Positions 1 through 5,090 of a stretch of 5,090 bases of DNA are shown piece by piece (position 1 is the stretch's first letter; every line of letters starts with the position of its first letter). The translations under genes and the position numbers were made by a program. The notes beneath the pieces are model-generated. The model saw only the letters and a list, made by a program, of their open reading frames with translations. It ran no database searches and was not told the origin of the DNA. The DNA is from an uncultured Porphyromonadaceae bacterium. Lineage in GTDB: Bacteria; Bacteroidota; Bacteroidia; Bacteroidales; Muribaculaceae. The stretch spans positions 1 through 5,090 of the forward strand of contig URLF01000126.1 in the NCBI GenBank assembly GCA_900548705.1, read 5' to 3'.

Positions 1-2
1 CC

Positions 3-269
3 CCCGCCGACACCCTGCAGATGTCATACAAGAAGGAGTATGGTACCGATGTCATCGAGATTCACCGCGACGCCATCACCGAGGATGACGTTGTCGTTCT
101 CCATGATGATGTCCTCGCCACCGGCGGCACAATGGCGGCTGCTTATGAGCTGGTGAAGTCGATGAACCCCAAGAAGATTTACATCAACTTCATCATCGAG
201 CTTTCGGCCCTCAATGGCCGTGCCAACCTCCCCGCCGACGCGGAAGTCACCTCGCTCATCACTTATTGA
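3..269 (+). CDS. apt: adenine phosphoribosyltransferase, C-terminal half (5' end outside window)
   Basis: This enzyme salvages adenine in the cytoplasm by joining it to PRPP, giving AMP and pyrophosphate. The visible part is 88 codons, about half of a usual APT of roughly 175 residues; the start lies left of the window, and the methionine encoded at position 21 is internal. The stretch EYGTDVIEIHRDAI (visible residues 12-25) matches the APT segment that precedes the PRPP loop. VVVLHDDVLATGGT (residues 30-43) is the type I phosphoribosyltransferase PRPP-binding motif, with the acidic pair D35-D36 and the ATGGT loop. The tail (residues 60-88, including INFIIELSALNGR) fits the APT C-terminus and ends normally at TGA 267-269. 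A strong terminator begins 45 bp downstream, so apt is probably not co-transcribed with the next gene. The identification is firm; only completeness is unknown. Confidence 0.93.
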   Translation, partial: PADTLQMSYKKEYGTDVIEIHRDAITEDDVVVLHDDVLATGGTMAAAYELVKSMNPKKIYINFIIELSALNGRANLPADAEVTSLITY

Positions 270-314
270 GCCTCCCCACGATACTATACCTGCGATTTTT
301 TTTTACCTTAAACC

Positions 315-355
315 TGATGCCGTGATGTGACAGCCAACATTGCGGCATCATTTTT
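315..355 (+). terminator. Rho-independent terminator after apt
   Basis: TGATGCCG at 315-322 pairs perfectly with CGGCATCA at 343-350. The stem continues inward through two G-T pairs (323/342, 324/341) and four Watson-Crick pairs (325-328 with 337-340). This gives 14 pairs around an 8-base loop (329-336). TTTTT follows at once (351-355), then GTTAT. The placement 45 bp after the apt stop fits termination of that transcript. A separate T9 run at 296-304 has no clear hairpin before it. Confidence 0.85.
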
Positions 356-401
356 GTTATATCATAAGGGAAAAAGCCCAAAGTCAAAGACAACATTCAA
401 T

Positions 402-1778
402 ATGGACAAGATTCTAAGAAAGATGGCCCTCGAGTATCACCGCGCTCCGAAGCCGGGCAAGCTCGAGGTGGTTCCCACCAAACCCTACAACTCTCCCGGC
501 GACCTGTCGCTGGCCTATTCCCCCGGTGTGGCGTATCCCTGCCTTGAAATCAAGGATGACACATCGAAGGTATATGAATACACCAACCGTGGCAATCTCG
601 TGGCGGTGATTTCAAACGGCACCGCCGTGCTTGGACTCGGCGATATCGGCCCGGAGGCCGGTAAACCTGTTATGGAGGGGAAGGGACTTCTCTTCAAGAT
701 TTTCGCCGGACTCGACTGCTACGACCTGGAGATTGACGAGAAGGATCCCGAGAAATTCATCGCTATCGTCAAGGCTCTCGCCCCAACGTTCGGTGGCATA
801 AACCTGGAGGACATCAAGGCTCCCGAATGCTTCGAGATTGAGACCCGCCTCAAGGAGGAACTTGACATCCCCGTAATGCACGACGACCAGCACGGGACGG
901 CCATCATCTCGGCGGCGGCCCTGCTCAACGCCCTCGAGATACAGGGGAAGGATATCCGTGAAATCAAGATGGTGGTAAATGGCGCGGGTGCGGCAGCCAT
1001 CTCCTGCACCCGTCTTTACAACGCCCTCGGTGTGCGTCGTGAAAACATCATAATGGTCGATTCCAAGGGGGTCATCCGCAAGGAACGTCCCGGGCTAAAC
1101 TCCCAGAAAAAGGAGTTCGCGACAGACCGTCCCGGGGTGTTCACCCTCGCCGAAGCTATGGCCGGAGCAGACCTTTTCCTGGGTCTCTCGGTCAAGGATG
1201 TCGTGACTCCCGACATGTTGAAATCGATGGCATACCGTCCCATCGTCTTCGCCCTCGCCAACCCCGATCCCGAAATCAGCCGCGACCTGGCCATGGCCTC
1301 GCGCGACGACCTGATTTTCGCAACAGGCCGCAGTGACTATCCCAACCAGATCAACAATGTCCTCGGATTCCCCTACATATTCCGTGGCGCGCTCGATTGC
1401 GGGGCCACCTCAATCAACGAGGAGATGAAGCTCGCCGCCGCCAAGGCGATAGCCTCCCTGGCTCATCAGCCGGTCCCCGAGTCAATCCGCGAAGCCTACT
1501 CGGAGGAAGACCTCACATTTGGACGCAATTACATCCTTCCTAAGTCGATGGATCCCCGTCTGCTGGAAGTTGTTCCACCCGCCGTCGCAAAGGCCGCTAT
1601 GGACTCCGGAATAGCCCGTAAGCCCATCGCCGATTTCGACGCGTATGTGGCCCGACTCCGCAGCCTCGGCGAGAACTGTGCCGACGGTGTATGTTATCCC
1701 GTCCTTCTCAACACCCCCGAGATTTTCTCCAAGCTCGCCGCCCGTCTCGGCTACCCCCTCGACCACTTCACCAACTGA
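402..1778 (+). CDS. maeB: malic enzyme, MaeB-type catalytic part without the phosphotransacetylase-like domain
   Basis: Cytoplasmic enzyme that oxidatively decarboxylates malate to pyruvate and CO2 while reducing NAD(P)+, linking the C4-acid pool to pyruvate. From the ATG at 402 the protein is 458 residues. Family signatures run in order: LSLAYSPGVA (36-44, proposed catalytic Tyr39), GNLVAVISNGTAVLGLGDIG (64-83), EGKG (92-95, Lys94), NLEDIKAPE (134-142, metal-ligand E136/D137), HDDQHGT (160-166, D162), the Rossmann glycine loop NGAGAAA (193-199), ANPDPE (286-291) and ATGRSDYPNQINN (307-319). An upstream GTG at 327 in the same frame would add 25 residues, but it lies inside the apt terminator stem, so ATG 402 is preferred. 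The start has no Shine-Dalgarno sequence, only an A-rich leader. MaeB proteins usually exceed 750 residues because a phosphotransacetylase-like domain follows at about residue 430. Here only a short tail of about 30 residues follows. The symbol refers to similarity of the catalytic part; coenzyme preference cannot be read from the sequence. Confidence 0.93.
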   Translation: MDKILRKMALEYHRAPKPGKLEVVPTKPYNSPGDLSLAYSPGVAYPCLEIKDDTSKVYEYTNRGNLVAVISNGTAVLGLGDIGPEAGKPVMEGKGLLFKIFAGLDCYDLEIDEKDPEKFIAIVKALAPTFGGINLEDIKAPECFEIETRLKEELDIPVMHDDQHGTAIISAAALLNALEIQGKDIREIKMVVNGAGAAAISCTRLYNALGVRRENIIMVDSKGVIRKERPGLNSQKKEFATDRPGVFTLAEAMAGADLFLGLSVKDVVTPDMLKSMAYRPIVFALANPDPEISRDLAMASRDDLIFATGRSDYPNQINNVLGFPYIFRGALDCGATSINEEMKLAAAKAIASLAHQPVPESIREAYSEEDLTFGRNYILPKSMDPRLLEVVPPAVAKAAMDSGIARKPIADFDAYVARLRSLGENCADGVCYPVLLNTPEIFSKLAARLGYPLDHFTN

Positions 1779-1827
1779 CCCCCGTTATCGGTCAGTCGTC
1801 TTACCGATAGTCACCTTCCCGATTTCG

Positions 1828-1860
1828 CGGTCGTCCCCCCGTGGGGGGACGGCTGTTTTT
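1828..1860 (+). terminator. Rho-independent terminator after the malic enzyme gene
   Basis: GTCCCCCC at 1833-1840 and GGGGGGAC at 1843-1850 are exact complements. Further pairs run outward (1828-1832 with 1851-1855, two of them G-T), and the tract TTTTT follows at 1856-1860. The innermost pairs must open to leave a workable loop. It lies about 50 bp past the stop codon. A smaller hairpin, TATCGGT 1786-1792 with ACCGATA 1803-1809, sits between stop codon and terminator; its role is unknown. Confidence 0.85.
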
Positions 1861-1936
1861 CTACCCAATCGATAACTTGTTTTGAGGATAGGTCTCACGC
1901 AGATTAAATTGTCTCACGCAGATTATTTTGAAAAAA

Positions 1937-2149
1937 GGTCTCACGCAGATTACGCGGATACGCAGATTGTCGCAGATGTAAAGAAAGGTCTCACAGATTA
2001 CACAGATTACACAGATGCCATCCGGATGGAATGTTGTTGGATTTCCGCCCGGATGGCATCTGTGTAATCTGTGTAATCTGTGAGACCCCTCCCTTAAATC
2101 TATGTTAATCCGCGATTAATCTGCGTATCTGCGTAATCTGCGTGAGACC
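1937..2149. repeat. outer 32-bp inverted repeat enclosing the core
   Basis: Bases 1937-1968 and 2118-2149 are complementary at 31 of 32 positions; the exception is G1956 opposite T2130, a G-U pair in plus-strand RNA. Further A-T pairs extend it outward (1934-1936 with 2150-2152). Unequal spacers separate it from the core: 18 bases on the left (1969-1986) and 30 on the right (2088-2117). A folded transcript would therefore be a long two-tier hairpin with an asymmetric internal loop. The sub-units here are spelled CGCAGATTA, unlike the CACAGATTA of the core. Confidence 0.9.
1987..2087. repeat. perfect 39-bp inverted repeat, core of the array
   Basis: Bases 1987-2025 and 2049-2087 are exact reverse complements over all 39 positions, separated by 23 bases. 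Inside the loop GGAA 2028-2031 can pair with TTCC 2043-2046, lengthening the hairpin after one mismatch. Each arm contains a 9-bp tandem, CACAGATTA repeated about 2.8 times (1992-2016, mirrored on the right). The arm tip overlaps a 10-bp palindrome, CATCCGGATG, at 2019-2028. Confidence 0.95.
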
Positions 2150-2201
2150 TTTCTTTATATCTGCGTGAGACACGAAGGAAAAGGTGAGGAGTGAGTGGGG
2201 A

Positions 2202-3386
2202 TTAGCTGCGGCGGGTCTGCCAGCGGGTGACGAGGTAGGCGGTGGCGGTGTAAATCAGGGTGAGACCCCACAGCCAGTACCAGGGTTTCGACTCAAGGGC
2301 CATCGTTGCGCCGTTGGAGTTGATGCGCACAAATCCCTCAACGCCCCATGTGGCCGGAACGATATCCCCGAGCCAGGTCAGGAAGTGGCCCATCGCGTAG
2401 CGTGGCCATGTCAGTCCCGACAGGAAGAGGAACGCCACGGAGGTGAAAACCACTATCACAAACGCCGACTCTCGTTCCGTGGCCATGATATTCATCGTCT
2501 GACCGAGCATGGCGGTGGCAAGCAGCATCGGCAGGATGAACAGGATATAGTCGATAAGCTCTCCCTGATGGGGGTAATGGAAGAAGAGCAGGACGTAGTG
2601 GAGTATGTAAATCGACAAAGGTATGTAAAGGATGGTGTAGCAAAGGGCACGGCCGAAAATCTGGGCCGAAGGTGACATAGTGTCGCCGGTCACAGGGAGG
2701 CTCCCTTTCAGGCGGCGACGTTGCTCGGCGCGTGTGCCCCCAAGCAGGACAATGCCGAGAATCATGCTCTGCTGGAGAATCAACACCACGATGCCGGGGA
2801 TGATGAACGAGGCGAATCCCTGCTGGGTGTCACCCAAGGGGAAGCCCACACTCCCGATTGTGGATGTCTCGCCGGTAGCGGGCATCCCGAGGTCATCAAG
2901 GGTCATCTGGCGCAATTGCGCACCAGTGGCGATCTGCAGGTCGGCGAGGGAGCTGGAGAAGGTGCGGTAACGCAACAGCAGGCTCATCTCGCAGTAGAAC
3001 TGCACCTGCGGTTGCTCGGCGCGTCCCAGCTTGCGGGTATAGTCGGCGGGAATCTCCAGGATGCCGAAACATTTCTTTTCGGCCATCCAGCGTTTCGCCT
3101 CCTGCAGGTCGGCCGGATAGCCGCATACCTTGATTGCCTCCGTGGCGTCGGCATGGCGGGTGAACTCGCGGCTCAGGGCGGTGCGGGAATTGTCGACCAC
3201 AGCCACAGGCATCTCGCGGGTGACCTCGGTGTTGTATATGAGGGAGTACACGATAGGATAAGCTGTCGGAAGGAAGAAGAAAAACAGGATCACCCCGACA
3301 TCGGTGAAGACCAGCGACATCTCGTGCCTGAAAATCCTCGCGGTCTCAGACAGCCATTCCTTCGTGTCAATCACAAATCCTTTCAT
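2202..3386 (-). CDS. ABC-2 type transporter permease (second permease of the exporter operon)
   Basis: Inner-membrane permease of 394 residues in the YhhJ/YbhR-like ABC-2 group, expected to pair with the upstream permease and carry substrate outward using a cytoplasmic ATPase. Topology read from hydrophobicity: TM1 at about residues 30-50, a large periplasmic domain (about 51-190), then five helices near 193-215, 244-268, 275-300, 308-327 and 369-387. The last loop, between TM5 and TM6, contains the stretch DIVPATWGVEGF (341-352). The periplasmic domain opens with VAVVDNSRTALSREFTR (61-77), a pattern shared with permease 1 (VDLDHSQMSRRLTR), so the two are paralogues. It has three cysteines (88, 106, 132) in that domain. 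The ATG at 3386 follows the permease 1 stop by 17 bp, indicating one transcript; no Shine-Dalgarno is seen. This is the last gene of the operon. The substrate cannot be told from sequence. Confidence 0.88.
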   Translation of the reverse strand: MKGFVIDTKEWLSETARIFRHEMSLVFTDVGVILFFFFLPTAYPIVYSLIYNTEVTREMPVAVVDNSRTALSREFTRHADATEAIKVCGYPADLQEAKRWMAEKKCFGILEIPADYTRKLGRAEQPQVQFYCEMSLLLRYRTFSSSLADLQIATGAQLRQMTLDDLGMPATGETSTIGSVGFPLGDTQQGFASFIIPGIVVLILQQSMILGIVLLGGTRAEQRRRLKGSLPVTGDTMSPSAQIFGRALCYTILYIPLSIYILHYVLLFFHYPHQGELIDYILFILPMLLATAMLGQTMNIMATERESAFVIVVFTSVAFLFLSGLTWPRYAMGHFLTWLGDIVPATWGVEGFVRINSNGATMALESKPWYWLWGLTLIYTATAYLVTRWQTRRS

Positions 3387-3403
3387 AGTCTATCGTCAGG
3401 AAT

Positions 3404-4567
3404 TTAGGGAACATATACCGGCTTGCGCAGGGCGCGTTTCATCAGTGGGGCCAGCAGGGTTGCCAGCATCGGGAACACCAGCAGGGCGACGAAATAGAGC
3501 CGGGAATAATACACCGCCCATCCGTCGAGGGCGATGTCGGCGTATATCAGGAAATACCATCTCACGGGGAGGATGTAGGCGAAGACAGCCACCGCGCCAT
3601 ACATCGCCTGCACCGGGAAGGAGAAGGCCGCCAGCGAGAACGCCAGGATGCCTGTCAGCGAGCATACCGACAAGGCCAGACGGGGATTGGGGAGTATCGC
3701 GCAGACGATGACCGAGAAGCTCTGGCAGGCTACCACGAAGAGCAGCATACCGACAGCCATCCACAGTTCGTCGCCATTCATCGGGAAATGGTTCCAGTGA
3801 TAGAGCAGGGAATTCATTCCCCAGCCGAGGATGGTGAAAATCACCGTCTGGGGGAAGAGCTTCCCGAGCAGGGCCGTGGCTGTGCGGTCACGGGCTGTCT
3901 GGAGCCACTCGACGGAGCTGCCGGTCTTTATCTCCTGGGTGATGGAGAATGTTGTCATGATGAATATCATCAGCTCCAGAACCCCGTAGAGAAACGACGG
4001 CGAGAGGTAGTATGAATAGTTGAGCCAGGGATTGTTGAGCGGATGGGAATTGACCGTCAGAGGCTGCAGCACAACCCCCGCCAACGCCTCGGGTGCGCCC
4101 TTCGAGACAAGGTTGGTCTGGACGAGTCCCCCGGCCGCTGTCACTCCCATTGTCTTGAAGCCCTTGAACATCAACGAGCCCGGCACATATATCGAGAGGT
4201 TGAAATAATAGGTCAGCTGCGGGCCGCGTCCGCTGACCGCGTCCCTCTCGAAATTCTCGGGAATCATGAAGAACCCGAGTATCTTGCCCTCCTGGACCGC
4301 CTCCATCGCGGCGTGGTAGTCCATCGGGGCCTCCACCACATCTATCAGCTCCATCGCGTCGAGCGAGCGGGTCAGGCGGCGCGACATCTGGGAGTGGTCG
4401 AGGTCTACCACCCCTGCGGGAACCTTGAGGGGCAGCCCCGGGTTGAGCATCCCCACGAAGAAGAACACCATCACCACAGGCACCACCACCATCCCCACCA
4501 GATAGATGGGGCGTGCGGTCAGACGCCGCAACTCACGGCGCACGACATTCAAGAAGCCGGTTGACAT
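3404..4567 (-). CDS. ABC-2 type transporter permease (first permease of the exporter operon)
   Basis: Inner-membrane permease of 387 residues with the same plan as its downstream neighbour. A basic N-terminus (RRELRRLTARP, 10-20) precedes TM1 (about 21-41). A periplasmic domain of about 150 residues follows, then helices near 191-209, 238-256, 268-291, 296-316 and 356-376, and a basic C-terminus. VDLDHSQMSRRLTRSLDAM (54-72) and GFFMIPENFER (98-108) correspond to VDNSRTALSREFTR and GILEIPADYTR in permease 2, typical of the periplasmic domain in this family. No Walker A or ABC signature motif is present, so it is not fused to an ATPase. The ATG at 4567 starts 30 bp after the HlyD-like gene ends. 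Probably half of a heterodimeric channel working with the adaptor encoded upstream; substrate unknown (candidates for the family include drugs, bile-type compounds and lipids). Confidence 0.88.
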   Translation of the reverse strand: MSTGFLNVVRRELRRLTARPIYLVGMVVVPVVMVFFFVGMLNPGLPLKVPAGVVDLDHSQMSRRLTRSLDAMELIDVVEAPMDYHAAMEAVQEGKILGFFMIPENFERDAVSGRGPQLTYYFNLSIYVPGSLMFKGFKTMGVTAAGGLVQTNLVSKGAPEALAGVVLQPLTVNSHPLNNPWLNYSYYLSPSFLYGVLELMIFIMTTFSITQEIKTGSSVEWLQTARDRTATALLGKLFPQTVIFTILGWGMNSLLYHWNHFPMNGDELWMAVGMLLFVVACQSFSVIVCAILPNPRLALSVCSLTGILAFSLAAFSFPVQAMYGAVAVFAYILPVRWYFLIYADIALDGWAVYYSRLYFVALLVFPMLATLLAPLMKRALRKPVYVP

Positions 4568-4597
4568 AAGTGCTGGTTTAGGTTGTTTAATTGATAA

Positions 4598-5090
4598 TCA
4601 CTTGATTAGCACAGTCATTCCGGGACGCAGGTCAGGAATGTCCTCCAACGGACGAGCCTTTATCTCGAAGGTCTTGGAATCCCAGTCGCCGGTGGTCTTG
4701 GTGGCATGCCAGGTGGCGTAAGAACCCAGGTCGCGGATATAATATATCTTCACCTTGGCATCCTTGTCGAGAGCCGGGATGTTGACCGTGATTTCCTTCC
4801 CCATGGTGAGGTCTTTCAGCTTGTCTTCGCGTACATTGAAGGTCACCCACTTGTCATCAATCCGGAGTACATTCATGATAGGTGCGCCCAGGGCCACAAG
4901 CTCCCCGACATTGGGGAATATGACATCAACCTGTCCGTCGCAGGGGGCGGTCAGATACTGGTCTTCAAGCACCGACTCCACTTCGGCGACCCCACCCTTG
5001 GCGACAGTCACCATCGCGGCGGCCTGGGTCTTGTCCTCGCTCTGTGGGCCTTGCTTAGCCAGCTCATACTGGCTCTTGGCGGCAGCCGCC
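4598..5090 (-). CDS. HlyD-family membrane fusion (periplasmic adaptor) protein, C-terminal part
   Basis: Adaptor that spans the periplasm between an inner-membrane transporter and an outer-membrane TolC-type channel. The frame is open to the right edge, so the N-terminus, membrane anchor and first half of the hairpin are missing; 163 codons are visible. An Ala/Lys/Gln/Glu-rich stretch (1-45), containing KQGPQSEDKTQAAA, is the returning helix of the coiled-coil hairpin. LTAPCDGQVDVIFPNVGE (46-63), then LVALGAPIMNV, is the second half of the lipoyl/biotinyl-like domain with its usual APxDG motif. WVTFNVREDKLKDLTMGKE (81-99) begins the beta-barrel, and LRPGMTVLIK (154-163) is the standard closing segment. 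The methionine at 5014 is internal, inside the coiled coil, and is not a start. First visible gene of the leftward operon; the operon promoter must lie beyond 5090. Confidence 0.92.
   Translation of the reverse strand, partial: AAAAKSQYELAKQGPQSEDKTQAAAMVTVAKGGVAEVESVLEDQYLTAPCDGQVDVIFPNVGELVALGAPIMNVLRIDDKWVTFNVREDKLKDLTMGKEITVNIPALDKDAKVKIYYIRDLGSYATWHATKTTGDWDSKTFEIKARPLEDIPDLRPGMTVLIK

Larger units (their letters stand above)
1931..2149 (-). terminator. probable terminator of the exporter operon formed by the palindrome
   Basis: Read on the minus strand, the outer stem ends at 1937 and is followed directly by six T residues (complement of A1931-A1936), the layout of an intrinsic terminator. 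It lies just beyond the stop of permease 2 (2202), with no better hairpin in between. On the plus strand the same structure is followed by TTTCTTT (2150-2156), so it could also stop read-through from the malic enzyme side. The stem is far longer than a normal terminator, so termination may be a by-product rather than its origin. Confidence 0.5.
1891..2171. repeat. nested palindromic repeat array built on GTCTCACGCAGATT
   Basis: This array occupies most of the 423-bp gene-free stretch 1779-2201. Left of a centre near 2037 the word reads forward: GTCTCACGCAGATT at 1892-1905, 1911-1924 and 1938-1951, and a shortened GTCTCACAGATT at 1988-1999. Right of the centre it reads as the reverse complement: AATCTGTGAGAC at 2075-2086, AATCTGCGTGAGAC at 2135-2148 and ATCTGCGTGAGAC at 2159-2171. 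The copies are spaced by A/T-rich linkers and by tandem 8-9 bp sub-units of the form CRCAGATTA. No transposase, target-site duplication or CRISPR-like regular spacing is visible. It resembles a short non-autonomous palindromic element or an intergenic repeat family, but I cannot name one. Confidence 0.85.

Noticed and set aside
326..356. Possible Bacteroidota promoter for the malic enzyme gene: TGTG (326-329), 19 bp, then CATTTTTG (349-356), compared with TTTG and TAnnTTTG
   Set aside because: Both boxes carry a mismatch and overlap the apt terminator stem and T-run, so the match may be accidental.
1645..1875. 76-codon plus-strand frame overlapping the 3' end of the malic enzyme gene, considered as a frameshifted continuation
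   Set aside because: The translation is low-complexity Ser/Pro/Arg without similarity to a PTA domain, and it runs through the terminator hairpin.
1882..2067. Open frame of 61 codons across the left half of the array, translating to a repetitive HADYAD / TDYTDYTD peptide
   Set aside because: The repetition comes from the 9-bp DNA sub-unit (three codons), the frame runs through the palindrome centre, and nothing outside the repeat looks coding.
1891..2171. CRISPR array
   Set aside because: Repeats are short, change orientation at the centre, and have irregular A/T-rich linkers rather than uniform unique spacers; no cas genes are nearby.
1891..2171. Insertion sequence
   Set aside because: There is no transposase frame inside, and no flanking target-site duplication could be recognised; at most it could be a non-autonomous element.
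2721..3407. 228-codon open frame on the plus strand
   Set aside because: It is antisense to permease 2, which has convincing membrane helices and family motifs; GC-rich third positions create long antisense frames here.
4043..4564. 173-codon plus-strand frame with a histidine-rich end (HEEEHHHHRHHHHPH)
   Set aside because: The histidines are the antisense reading of the Val/Met/Phe-rich first helix of permease 1, not a metal-binding protein.

Overview
The window looks like a chromosomal segment from a GC-rich member of the Bacteroidota, most likely order Bacteroidales. This is inferred from the close similarity, as I remember it, of the malic enzyme to Bacteroides-type and MaeB-type sequences, the lack of Shine-Dalgarno sequences before the starts, and the HlyD/permease/permease gene order common in gut Bacteroidales. 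I cannot assign a genus.

Layout, left to right. Positions 3-269 (+) hold the C-terminal half of adenine phosphoribosyltransferase (apt), cut by the window edge. A clear intrinsic terminator follows at 315-355. Positions 402-1778 (+) hold a complete, compact malic enzyme that lacks the phosphotransacetylase-like domain of MaeB proteins; its own terminator is at 1828-1860. Positions 1779-2201 contain no gene and are filled largely by a nested inverted-repeat array (1891-2171). This array has a perfect 39-bp inner stem and a 32-bp outer stem with one G-T pair, all built from variants of one short word, GTCTCACGCAGATT.

From 2202 to the right edge an operon runs leftward on the minus strand. Its transcription order is a HlyD-type membrane fusion protein (incomplete, 4598-5090), ABC-2 permease 1 (3404-4567) and ABC-2 permease 2 (2202-3386). 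The three genes are 30 and 17 bp apart and probably encode the inner-membrane and periplasmic parts of an envelope-spanning exporter. No ATPase or outer-membrane channel gene is visible; if linked, they lie beyond 5090.

The malic enzyme gene and the exporter operon converge on the palindromic array. Its T-run on the minus strand suits a terminator for the exporter operon, and it may also insulate the two units. The array is the most unusual feature here. The protein-coding genes belong to familiar families, and I see no convincing evidence of a new multi-gene system.
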